DNA from: Myxococcales bacterium | GTDB lineage: Bacteria > Myxococcota_A > Polyangia > Polyangiales > Polyangiaceae | Length of the DNA stretch: 64,000 bases | Direction: 5' to 3' | Assembly (NCBI GenBank): GCA_016706225.1 | Contig: JADJKB010000003.1 | Coordinates: forward strand, 372,001-436,000 | Part shown: positions 1 through 7,204 of the stretch, in pieces | Layout of the letters: each line of letters opens with the position of its first letter | How positions within the stretch are numbered: the stretch's first letter is position 1 | Notes under the pieces: model-generated | Databases searched by the model: none | Seen by the model: only the letters and a program-made list of their open reading frames with translations | What the model was told of the DNA's origin: nothing | Made by a program: the position numbers and the translations under genes

Positions 1-462
1 CAGCCGCTGTTTGTCCGCGAGCCCTTCGAGATCTTCATCGACCAGCGGCGGCGCGTGCAGGCGATCGAGCGCGGTCACCAGTCCGTAGTCGTCGATCCAG
101 CCGCGAGCGCCATGCGCCGGGCCTTTGAACGACTCACCCCGCCCGTGCATGGCAACGAGCACGGGAAAACGCTGCCCTTCTCGACGCGCTGGCAGGCGAA
201 CGACGACCTGCATCGGTCCGGCCTGGGTCGAGTCGTAGACCCAGGTGAGCTCACTCGCTGGTAGCAGGCGCGCGAGCGGCGCAGCGCTCGCCGAAGCCGG
301 CGCTGCGCTTGGCTTGGCGACCGCCGAAGGCGTGCGCGTCGTGCGTGCGGACGTCACCGACGCCGGGGGCGCGCCTGACGGGCTCGAGCCACCGCGCGCT
401 CCACAGCCATCGCAGGCCGCCAGGAGCAAGGCGCAGAAGATCGGGGCCCGCCGCCCGCTCAC
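1..462 (-). CDS. Lipoprotein alpha/beta-hydrolase (esterase-like), C-terminus beyond window
   Basis: A partial gene whose 3' end lies off the left edge; 154 codons are visible. It opens at a GTG that overlaps the stop of the upstream glyoxalase II gene by 4 bp (GTGA), which suggests translational coupling. The product starts with a short lipoprotein signal with lipobox LAAC at Cys17, then a Ser/Ala/Pro-rich linker to about residue 65. Next comes a beta-strand-rich start of an alpha/beta hydrolase in which VLVAMHGRGE (101-110) looks like the oxyanion-hole strand-turn of the esterase/phospholipase group. The nucleophile elbow is not in the window, so the substrate cannot be called. Probably anchored in the envelope and acting on an ester or peptide outside the cytoplasm; this is inference from the signal and fold. 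Confidence 0.7.
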   Translation of the reverse strand, partial: MSGRRAPIFCALLLAACDGCGARGGSSPSGAPPASVTSARTTRTPSAVAKPSAAPASASAAPLARLLPASELTWVYDSTQAGPMQVVVRLPARREGQRFPVLVAMHGRGESFKGPAHGARGWIDDYGLVTALDRLHAPPLVDEDLEGLADKQRL

Positions 463-1232
463 CGGAAGCTGTCTTTCTCCGCTCTGATGGCGCCGAGCAC
501 ATCTCCAGGGCTCGCGTCGGCGGCGAGCTCGGCCGCGAGGTGCTTGCGGAGCTCGGCGCTGTCGCAGCGCATGAAGGGGTTGGTGCGGCGCTCGTCGCCG
601 ATGCTGGAAGGCACGCTCGGCTCACCGCGCTCGCGCAGCGCAGCCACCCGCTCGGCCTTGCCCCGCACGTCGTTGTTGCTGGGCTCGAGGTGTGCGGCGA
701 AGCGCAGGTTGGCCGCGGTGTACTCGTGGCCACAGAACACGCGCGTGGCGTCGGGCAGCGCGCCGAGCTTCTCATTGAGTGACTCGTACATCTGCGCCGG
801 CGTACCCTCGAACAAGCGACCGCAACCGGCGGCGAAGAGGGTATCCCCGGTGAAGACGGCATCACCGCACACGTAGGCCACGGCACCCGAGGTGTGTCCA
901 GGGACGTGCAGCGCTTTGAAGGACAACCCGAGCTCCTCGAACTCGTCGCCGTGGTTGTGCTGCACGTTGAGGAGCGGGATGCGGCCGGCGTCGGATGCGT
1001 GCCCATGCACGGGCAGCTCGCCGAACGCCTGACACAGCGCCTCGTTGCCGCCGGTGTGATCCCAGTGGTGGTGGGTGTTGAGGATGGCGCCCAGCGTCAG
1101 CTCGTTGCGGGTGAGTGCGGCGATGACGGGATCGGCCTCGCTCGGATCGACGACCAGCGCGCGGTTGCTGCCGTCGGCGACGATGAGGTACGCATAGTTG
1201 TCTTGGAGGCAGGGGACGGTGATCACACGCAT
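459..1232 (-). CDS. gloB: Hydroxyacylglutathione hydrolase (glyoxalase II)
   Basis: A 257-residue metallo-beta-lactamase-fold enzyme that hydrolyses S-D-lactoylglutathione to D-lactate and glutathione, the second step of methylglyoxal detoxification in the cytoplasm. The opening MRVITVPCLQDNYAYLI is typical of GloB. The dinuclear metal motif THHHWDH sits at residues 53-59, a further metal His lies in the HVPGHTSG segment near residue 110, and FCGHEYT near residue 165 is the conserved C-terminal-half motif. Length fits the family (about 250-260). It overlaps the following esterase gene by 4 bp. No glyoxalase I is seen nearby. Confidence 0.95.
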   Translation of the reverse strand: MRVITVPCLQDNYAYLIVADGSNRALVVDPSEADPVIAALTRNELTLGAILNTHHHWDHTGGNEALCQAFGELPVHGHASDAGRIPLLNVQHNHGDEFEELGLSFKALHVPGHTSGAVAYVCGDAVFTGDTLFAAGCGRLFEGTPAQMYESLNEKLGALPDATRVFCGHEYTAANLRFAAHLEPSNNDVRGKAERVAALRERGEPSVPSSIGDERRTNPFMRCDSAELRKHLAAELAADASPGDVLGAIRAEKDSFR

Positions 1233-1374
1233 GAGGCGAGGGAGCCTAGCGCAGCGCGGCCGACATGACAGGTCCGAGAAGCGCGCTGATTCGCCGCCCG
1301 ATCCATCGCAGCAACAGCCAAATTCCGCCGGGATTGCCCCGCGCCACCCCCTGAGCTAATGAGAGCGCCCTTTT

Positions 1375-1448
1375 GCGCCCGTAGCTCAGCTGGATAGAGC
1401 GACGGCCTCCGGAGCCGTAGGTCAGAGGTTCGAATCCTCTCGGGCGCG
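1375..1448 (+). tRNA. tRNA-Arg (anticodon CCG)
   Basis: A 74-nt cloverleaf can be folded by eye. The acceptor stem GCGCCCG pairs with CGGGCGC, followed by discriminator G. The D-arm contains AGCTCAGCTGGATAGAGC, the anticodon stem is ACGGC/GCCGT around loop CTCCGGA (anticodon CCG, reading CGG), and the T-arm has the GGTTCGAATCC signature. CCA is not encoded. CGG is a common Arg codon in a GC-rich genome. Confidence 0.95.
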
Positions 1449-1496
1449 CTGAATCGGTGCCAGGCGCGGAGCCCGGCTGCGTTCATCGTGGGGTGC

Positions 1497-1502
1497 TATG
1501 AT
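1497..1502 (+). promoter_or_regulatory. -10-like hexamer TATGAT, leaderless start of the antitoxin
   Basis: TATGAT ends 7 nt before the ATG at 1510 and no Shine-Dalgarno lies between. That places the expected transcription start at or next to the start codon. The ATG inside this hexamer (1498) is therefore unlikely to be the real start. Confidence 0.45.
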
Positions 1503-1509
1503 CCCCTCG

Positions 1510-1743
1510 ATGGCGCAACCGAAGCTCCCCGCCGAACTGGTGCCAGCGGCGCTGAAGCCCCTGGTCGATCAGCTCGCGTCGTTGCCCGAGGAGCAGCGGG
1601 AAGCCGTCATTCACGCGGCGCGGCGCGAACGGAGCGCCCTGAGGCTCCGGCCGGTTCCCTGGGATCACCTGCTCGCTGCGGTGGGCAAAGTGAACCTCGG
1701 CGGGGACGCCATCGAGGACTGCAAAGCCCTCTACGATGGCTGA
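1510..1743 (+). CDS. VapB-like antitoxin
   Basis: A 77-residue acidic/basic small protein immediately upstream of a PIN-domain toxin, overlapping it by 8 bp, as in type II toxin-antitoxin pairs. It has an amphipathic N-terminal helix region and ends with LGGDAIEDCKALYDG, a tail resembling antitoxins that accompany PIN-domain toxins. No classical ribbon-helix-helix is obvious. Start at 1510 is preferred over 1498 because 1498 lies inside a -10-like element. It would neutralise the toxin and probably autoregulate the pair. Confidence 0.75.
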   Translation: MAQPKLPAELVPAALKPLVDQLASLPEEQREAVIHAARRERSALRLRPVPWDHLLAAVGKVNLGGDAIEDCKALYDG

Positions 1744-2167
1744 AGTCGTCCTCGACGCGAACGTCCTCGTCGGGTTGCTCGACGCCGGGGACGTGCATCA
1801 CGCACGTGCAAGGGCGCTCGTCGATCGGCTCCAGGCCGACGGGCATTCCACGGTGCTCTTGGATGTGCTGGTGGGGGAAGCCGTGTCGGTGCTGTGCCGG
1901 CGACGGGACCGGCGCACGCAGCCACCGCAGCTCGAGCCCGCCCTCGGGTTCGTCCGGGAATGGTTTCAAGCGGGCGATGTGACGAGCGTGCAGGGCGAGG
2001 CCACGCGGCTGGCCGAGGACATCCTCGACGTGGTGCTAGCGACGCAGGGCACGTTGAACTTCAACGACGCCCTGCTGGTGGTGCTGCGGCGCGAGGGTAC
2101 CATCGACAGCGTCGCGTCCTTCGACCAGGGGTTCGACCAGGTCGAAGGGTTCGCTCGCATAGAATAG
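1736..2167 (+). CDS. PIN-domain ribonuclease toxin (VapC-like)
   Basis: A 143-residue PIN-fold nuclease. The first beta strand VVLDANVLVGLLD supplies the first metal-binding Asp (residue 7). A conserved Glu lies in VLVGEAVSVL, and LNFNDALLVVL and the SFDQGFD segment supply the C-terminal acidic residues and closing strand. In VapC toxins these acids bind Mg or Mn and cut tRNA or rRNA. It overlaps the antitoxin gene, so the two are co-translated. The target RNA cannot be deduced. The pair sits directly behind a tRNA gene. Confidence 0.85.
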   Translation: MAEVVLDANVLVGLLDAGDVHHARARALVDRLQADGHSTVLLDVLVGEAVSVLCRRRDRRTQPPQLEPALGFVREWFQAGDVTSVQGEATRLAEDILDVVLATQGTLNFNDALLVVLRREGTIDSVASFDQGFDQVEGFARIE

Positions 2168-2362
2168 CGTCGTAACAGCGTGGAAACGACCTTGCCAGGT
2201 CGCTCCGGTCGCTCCCGCGCCGGGCCGACATCCAGAAGAGAGCGACGCGTTTTCGCGATCCTTGCATCAGGGTCTACGGATACTCTGTGCCCGCCGCGGA
2301 TGGGGCACGCGAAGTGGACGCGTCCTGGTACTACTCGGCCGACACGGCGATGCGGTGAGCAC

Positions 2363-2855
2363 ATGAAAGCCACACTCTGCGCGATCGTGCTCAGCGCCTT
2401 CTGCGCGTGCTCGACATCCGACGACGCATCCTCACCCCGTGACGCTTCGCCCGATGACGGAGTCTCCGACGTCTCGACGACCGATGGCCCCGACTCGGGA
2501 GGCGACGCGAGGGGTGGCAGTTCGGGCGATGCCGGGGCAGAGCACGCCAGCGATGCGAACCAGGACGTCGATTCGGGCGAACCTGACCCCCCTCTGCGAG
2601 GGACTTGATGAGTCAACCTGCAAGAATACGCCGGGTTGCATCGCCCTGACGGGCCAGCAGTACTCGACCGGAAAGTACGGCTTCGCGGGCTGTGCACACT
2701 GGTGCGCAGGCTCCACGTCTCCCACGTGCGGGATCGCTCCCGACAAGTCCTGCTGGCAGTTCGTCGATGCCTGCGTGCCGGACGGGTGGAAGCTGATTGA
2801 ATTCTGTTCGTCGCAGGCGAAGTGCTCGGCGATCTCGGATGCGGCGGCGGAGTAG
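2363..2855 (+). CDS. Lipoprotein with Asp/Ser/Gly-rich linker, interrupted by a frameshift
   Basis: The first frame, from ATG 2363, gives a lipoprotein signal (LSAFCAC, Cys about residue 14) and an acidic Asp/Ser/Gly-rich linker, then stops at 2608. The following frame, from about 2585, continues with a Cys-rich domain (LCEGLDESTCKNTPGC, then CAHWCAG and FCSSQAKC) to a stop at 2855. Neither half makes sense alone: the first has no domain and the second has no signal. The frames join if one C is removed from the six-C run at 2587-2592. This could be a recent pseudogene, a phase-variable tract or a base-calling error. Function unknown, probably surface. Confidence 0.6.
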
Positions 2856-2873
2856 GGCAGGCCGCGGGCCGCA

Positions 2874-3218
2874 TTACTCGCCCTTGGTCTTCAGCATCGA
2901 AGCACGCTCACCGCAGAGGCGGCCGGTGGGCCACCGCCTCGCCACCTCCCAGAGTTGCTTCTCCGCGTCCATCCTCGCAACGGGCCTCAGCGCCCGCTCG
3001 GTGATCAACCTCGGCGGCGTACCCGGTGGGAGCAATCGGAGCCACTTCTGGATGTCCGGATGCAGCTTGAGCAACGCCAAGATGGACCCCACCCGCATCG
3101 CCGAGACCCCTTCCCTTGCTGCGATCGCCGCCCGGCTCCTCACGGCCCCGGCATCGAGCTCACACTGCCACTCCTCGGCCTGAGCCAGCAGCCGGGTGAT
3201 GGGCGGCGGCTCGGTCGG
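2874..3218 (-). pseudogene. Remnant of a recombinase-associated helix-turn-helix protein
   Basis: The open frame begins without a credible start near 3218, reads PPPITRLLAQAEEWQ, then a helix-turn-helix segment (IAAREGVSAMRVGSILALL) and HPDIQKWL, and ends at 2874. This layout (ITRLLALA-type helix, then an HTH, then APDIQ) is what follows the catalytic part of many serine-recombinase-like proteins, so this is probably the tail of a mobile-element protein. The upstream part is cut by a stop about 10 codons away, where homology to a different gene begins. A second, more damaged copy lies at about 4345-4471. Confidence 0.5.
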
Positions 3219-3401
3219 CCGCGGCCAGCGTCATCGTCGGCGCGTTCATCGGAACCCACCGGGCGCACTACTTCGAACTCCAGCACGTCGATCTCTGGGG
3301 CAAGCGCTACCGCGACGTACGAGACGTGCTCGCTGACATCGAGGAGTTCTTGCCGCCCGCCGAGCGAGTGCACTCTCCGATTCATCGCTCCGAGCGACTT
3401 C
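3219..3401 (+). pseudogene. Truncated duplicate of the membrane-protein gene at 4544
   Basis: This stretch is nearly identical to about 4672-4855, the part of the downstream gene reading THRAHYFELSHLDLWGKRY through HSPIHRSER. It has no start codon and no N-terminal membrane segments, and the homology breaks exactly after the RSER codons. Together with the adjacent HTH remnant it forms copy 1 of a duplicated two-gene module. Confidence 0.7.
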
Positions 3402-3496
3402 CGCCGCGGTCATCTCCATGACGCGAAGCCGGCCTCGCTGTTCCGCGATAGAACATTTGCAAACCCTTCGGCACCACGTCGTTGCCGCCACGCTGC

Positions 3497-4438
3497 TCAG
3501 GGCTGCACGCTCCGCGGCGACAGCCCGGCGACGTTCGTATACGTGCCGGCGCCGACTTCGAAGTCCAGGGCGGCCACCGGGGTCGTCGCGCCCGCCAGGG
3601 TCTCGTGCATCGTGTGCTTTCCCGGAGCGACGTTCCACCATACGGGCCACGCTGACTTCGTTGCGCCCAGGCTCCCGTCGGGCTGCACGTACCCGGTGGG
3701 TTGCACGCCGTCGAGATCCACCGTCACGTCACTGCGCCAAGACAGGTTGCAGTCGAGCACGTCCGCGATCACCAGTCCGGTGCCCGGGTCGTAGGTCACA
3801 CCGGCGGCCTGGGCGAGGGCGGCCATCTTCGACTTCTTGACCGCGCCGTAGTGGGAGTTGTCGCCCACCATCGCGTGCTGCGGATTGCGCACGGCCGGGC
3901 GCAGCAGCAGGCGCGTCGCGAGGTCGGGCCCGTCGAGGGCGATGGTGCCCAGGAAGCCGTCCTTGCCGGCGGGCACGTGAAGAACGAACCGGCCGGCGGC
4001 GTTGGTCGTGGTCTGAGCGAGGGGCGAGGCGCAGCTCGGGTCGGCATCGGCACAGGCCTTGACCCTGACGCCCTCGATCGCCGGGTAGCTCGATGCTTCG
4101 ACGCTCACGTAGTCCAGCGTGATGTCGAGCGTGGACTCCAGGGGAGCGGGCTCGCCAGCCGTCCCGGTCGTGCACTCCCAGCCTTGGTTCCCGGACATGT
4201 TGATGGGACCGCCGCAGTGCGGATCGCACACGACCGAGCTCGCGGAGCGCTCGAGCAACTTCGCTATCCAGTCCGTGAGCGCCACGCCGCCCGCCTTCAT
4301 CGGATACAGCTGGGCGTGCGGAAGCAGCGTGTGTTTCCAGCCCGACGCATGGCCGAGACCTTCTCCCGAACCGCAATCGACGCCTGGCTCCTGACCACCC
4401 CCAATGACCAGCTCCCGCTGCCAGGCCTCGGCTTGCAT
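3497..4438 (-). pseudogene. C-terminal fragment of a secreted protein fused to an HTH remnant
   Basis: An open frame of about 313 codons from ATG 4438. The first 30 codons are the degraded HTH remnant read out of its proper frame. From about 4346 the sequence changes to a secreted-looking protein (WKHTLLPHAQLYPMKAG). It then has a Cys-containing segment (VVCDPHCGGPINMSGNQ) and a Carboxypeptidase-regulatory-like beta region (AIEGVRVKACADADPSC, then TNAAGRFVLHVPAG). No signal peptide is present, so the N-terminus has been lost at the junction. The parent protein's function is unknown. Confidence 0.5.
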
Positions 4439-4471
4439 CAGCAGCCGTGTGATGGGCGGCGGCTCGGTCGG
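4345..4471 (-). pseudogene. Second, frameshifted copy of the HTH remnant
   Basis: Reads PPPITRLLMQAEAWQREL and, after a shift of frame, RSQASIAVREKVSAMR, aligning with ITRLLAQAEEWQCEL and RSRAAIAAREGVSAMR of the remnant at 2874-3218. It ends where the secreted-protein fragment begins. This and the membrane-protein gene at 4544 form copy 2 of the module. Confidence 0.55.
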
Positions 4472-4531
4472 CACCGGCTTCACTTCGCCCGCTCGTCGCG
4501 CCAGGGACTCCCGCGCGGGTGGCGTCCCGCG

Positions 4532-4537
4532 TACAAT
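4532..4537 (+). promoter_or_regulatory. -10-like hexamer TACAAT, leaderless start
   Basis: TACAAT followed by exactly 6 nt and the ATG at 4544, with no Shine-Dalgarno. The predicted transcript would start at the A of the start codon. Confidence 0.45.
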
Positions 4538-4543
4538 CCAAGC

Positions 4544-5338
4544 ATGGCGTCGTCTCCGGGCTCGCGCGCCCGGCGGGTTCGGGGAGGGCTGCTGCTGATT
4601 GCAGCTGCCGTCATCGCCGGCATCTTGAAACTGGCGGGCGTCTCGGTGGGCACTCTGGCGCTCGTCCTGGGCCTCGCGGCGGCCGCCTTCATCGTCACCG
4701 CCTTCATCGCGACCCACCGGGCGCATTACTTCGAGCTTTCGCACCTCGATCTCTGGGGCAAGCGCTACCGCGACGTGCGCGACGTGCTCGCTGACATCGA
4801 GGAATTCTTGCCGCCCGCCGAGCGAGTGCACTCTCCGATTCATCGCTCCGAGCGCAGTTGGTGGCGAGACTTGCTGGCGACACAATTCGGGACGGCCGCT
4901 CCGGAGCGCACAGCGGAAGCTCACCTCTCGGAGTGGAGGCTCAGCGGGCGGCTGGGCAACGGTCGCGCGTTTTGGCTCGAACCGCCCCGGACGCTCGCCG
5001 TCGCCTGCGCGCGCTCGGGCAGCTTCCGGATTCACGCCGACTACGATGGCGGTCCGTATCCGCTCGCCGAGCAGTCGCTCGCACCCTTCTGCGAAGAACA
5101 TGCGCTCGGGTTCGAGCAGATTGCCACCCTGGCCGAACAAGTCTTCGAGCGTCGAACGCGGGCGCTGGAGCTCGCGGACGGTTGGTTGCTCGCTCACGGC
5201 TCAGCGAGCGACCCGGAGTTTCATCCGCGGCTCTTCTCGACGATTCTCGAGCGGCTCGACGCCCTCGCACGCGCGCTCGAACACCGAAGCGGACCAGAGA
5301 GCACGCTCGCCGGAGACGACCTCACTGCGAGCGTTTGA
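4544..5338 (+). CDS. Membrane protein of unknown function
   Basis: 264 residues. After a basic N-terminus (SRARRVRGG) there are two closely spaced membrane segments, about residues 15-30 and 36-56, then a soluble domain beginning THRAHYFELSHLDLWGKRY. The rest is charged and helical with several Trp and Arg residues and no motif I recognise. Part of this gene is duplicated at 3219-3401. Its 3' end overlaps the convergent propeller-lipoprotein gene by 17 bp. The start at 4544 is supported by the -10-like TACAAT 6 nt upstream and by the membrane segments beginning directly after it. Confidence 0.75.
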   Translation: MASSPGSRARRVRGGLLLIAAAVIAGILKLAGVSVGTLALVLGLAAAAFIVTAFIATHRAHYFELSHLDLWGKRYRDVRDVLADIEEFLPPAERVHSPIHRSERSWWRDLLATQFGTAAPERTAEAHLSEWRLSGRLGNGRAFWLEPPRTLAVACARSGSFRIHADYDGGPYPLAEQSLAPFCEEHALGFEQIATLAEQVFERRTRALELADGWLLAHGSASDPEFHPRLFSTILERLDALARALEHRSGPESTLAGDDLTASV

Positions 5339-7188
5339 GCAGGGCGCCGCCTTCGCCGGCGATCCACACGTTCTTCCCGTCCGCACCCCACACGGTGTTC
5401 AGGGTCTCCTTGACGCCGGAGGTCTGCTCTTCCCACACGCTGCCGTCGAAGTGCAGCACCTTGCCGCTCGACCCGACCGCGTACACGTCGGTCGCGGCGC
5501 TGCCCCAGAGATCGTTCAGCGAATAGAGCTCCCCGGTAGTCACGACGTTCCAGGTCTTGCCATCGTAACGCGCGATGGTGCCGTTCAGTCCGACCGCCCA
5601 CACGTTCGCGGCGTCGGCTCCCCACACGGCACGCAGCGTCGGGGTCGCGCCCGCTTCATTCGCGACCGGGTACACCCCACACCGCGCCGTCCCAGTGCAA
5701 GAGTGTGCCCGAGTCCCCCACGGCCCAAGCGTCCGTGGCGCTGGCGATCCAGACGTCGTTCAGGTTCTGCGCAGTGTTGCTCGGTGTCGCCACCCAGCTG
5801 GTCTGGTTCAGAAGCGCGAGCAAAGTGCCCTTCTCGCCGACGATCCAACCGCCCGTCGGCGTGAGCTGCACTGCGCGCAGCCAAGCCTGGGTCGGCACCT
5901 CGACCGTACTCCACCCCTTTTGAGTCCCACCCCAGCGAATGATCGTGCCGCCGGTTCCGACCGCCCAGGCATCGTTCGCGCTCACCGCCGCGACGTCGTA
6001 GAGCGCGCGTGGGGTGTTCGGCTCGACGACCTGCCAGCCGCTGCCCTGATTGTGCAGCACCTCGTCTCCGACGGCCCAGACGTCTTTGGCACCGGTGCCC
6101 GCGAGCGCAAGTCGGTTCGCGCTGGAGCCGGAGGAGAGCAACGAACGCGCGTCCCCATCCCAACGCTGGATCACTCCGCCTTCGCCGAAGCTGATGACCT
6201 TCTGATCCCCCACCCGGATCAGCGCAAACAAGCTCTTCTTGGTCGCGGATGGCAGAGACACCCAGGCGGGTGCGATTGGATCGTAGCGCAGCGTCTGACC
6301 GCCCAGGCCGACCGCCCACACGCCCTCGCCGTCCACCGCGACCGCCAGGTTCGATGTGGCGCCGGGGATCTGAGTGACACCCCAAGCGCCCGCCGCGAGC
6401 ACTGCGTAGAACCCGCCGTCACCCACGGCGACCACACTCGTCGAGTCTCGGCCGGCGAGCGCACGCCAGCGCGGTCCAGAGACGAGCGCGATCGTCCAAT
6501 CGGTGCCTTGCCGCGCGAGAATCGTCCCACCCTCGCCCGCCGCCCAGACCTCACCGGTCGGCGCGGCCCAGACCGCGTACAACGGCGTCGGCGTCGGGCT
6601 CATCTCGAGCTTCCAGCTCGCGCCGTCGTAGTGCCAGATGGCGCCGGCATCACCGACCACCCAGACGTCCTTCGCCGACGCGCCGTGGACCGCGAAGAAC
6701 TTCGTGGTGACACCGGCGTCCGTCGCCGCGTCCGCATCGGTCGGCAGAACCACCTGCGACCAGCTGCCGTTCTCGTACTGTACGATGGTGCCAGCCGCCC
6801 CGACGGCCCAGAGGTGCTGTGCGTCCGCGCCCCAGATCGCCGACAGCGTCTCGTCCGTTCCGACATCGACACCCGCCCATCCCTTGCCGTCCCAGTGGAT
6901 GACCGTGCCCTTTTCACCCACCGCCCACACGTCGGACTCGCTCGAGGCCCAAGCGCCGCCGAGGGTGTTTCCCTGGGGCCTCGGCAGCTCCCAGCACCAG
7001 CCGTCGCTCGAGCACGCGCTGTAGGTCTTGGTGACGGGCCCACCGTCGCCGTCCGCGCCGTCGACCGCGGCGTCCGTGCCGCCGTCGGACTTCTTCTTGC
7101 CCGAGCCGCCGTCGTCACCGCAGCCCGACGCCAGCGATAGGGCCAAGGCCGTCGCGGTCGCCGCGCCGATGAGAATTCGCATTTTCAA
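5322..7188 (-). CDS. WAVG-repeat beta-propeller lipoprotein, with a frameshift near the 3' end
   Basis: A signal with lipobox ASGC (Cys23) and an Asp/Gly linker are followed by about 12 repeats of 40-45 residues. Each carries a WGA..(D/N)VWAVG..GTI..(W/Y)DG..W pattern, the hallmark of propeller proteins in the kelch/YCF48-like class. The frame from 7188 stops at 5656; a second frame, 5675 to 5322, continues the same repeat series (VWGADAANVWAVGLNGTI). Removing one G from the four-G run (minus strand, 5675-5678) rejoins them. It follows the Cys-rich gene by 16 bp with an AAGGAG ribosome site, so the two are co-transcribed. Likely a surface binding protein; ligand unknown. Confidence 0.8.
5675..5678 (-). 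other. Frameshift site in the propeller gene (GGGG run)
   Basis: The repeat protein is open in one frame up to this run and in the neighbouring frame after it. One base fewer restores VW directly followed by YPVANEAG. This is either a true mutation or an error in the sequence. Confidence 0.6.
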
Positions 7189-7204
7189 GCCAAGCTCCTT
7201 GTCA

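Noticed and set aside
251..1006. Ser/Thr/Pro-rich minus-strand ORF overlapping gloB
   Set aside because: Alternative-frame shadow; gloB and the esterase explain the strand.
1223..1486. Minus-strand ORF opposite the tRNA (ERIRTSDLRLRRPSLYP)
   Set aside because: It is the reverse translation of the tRNA-Arg gene, a well-known false protein.
4439..5197. N-terminal part of the long minus-strand frame over 4544-5338
   Set aside because: It is antisense to the membrane-protein gene and has no protein-like features; only the portion below 4438 has secreted-protein character.
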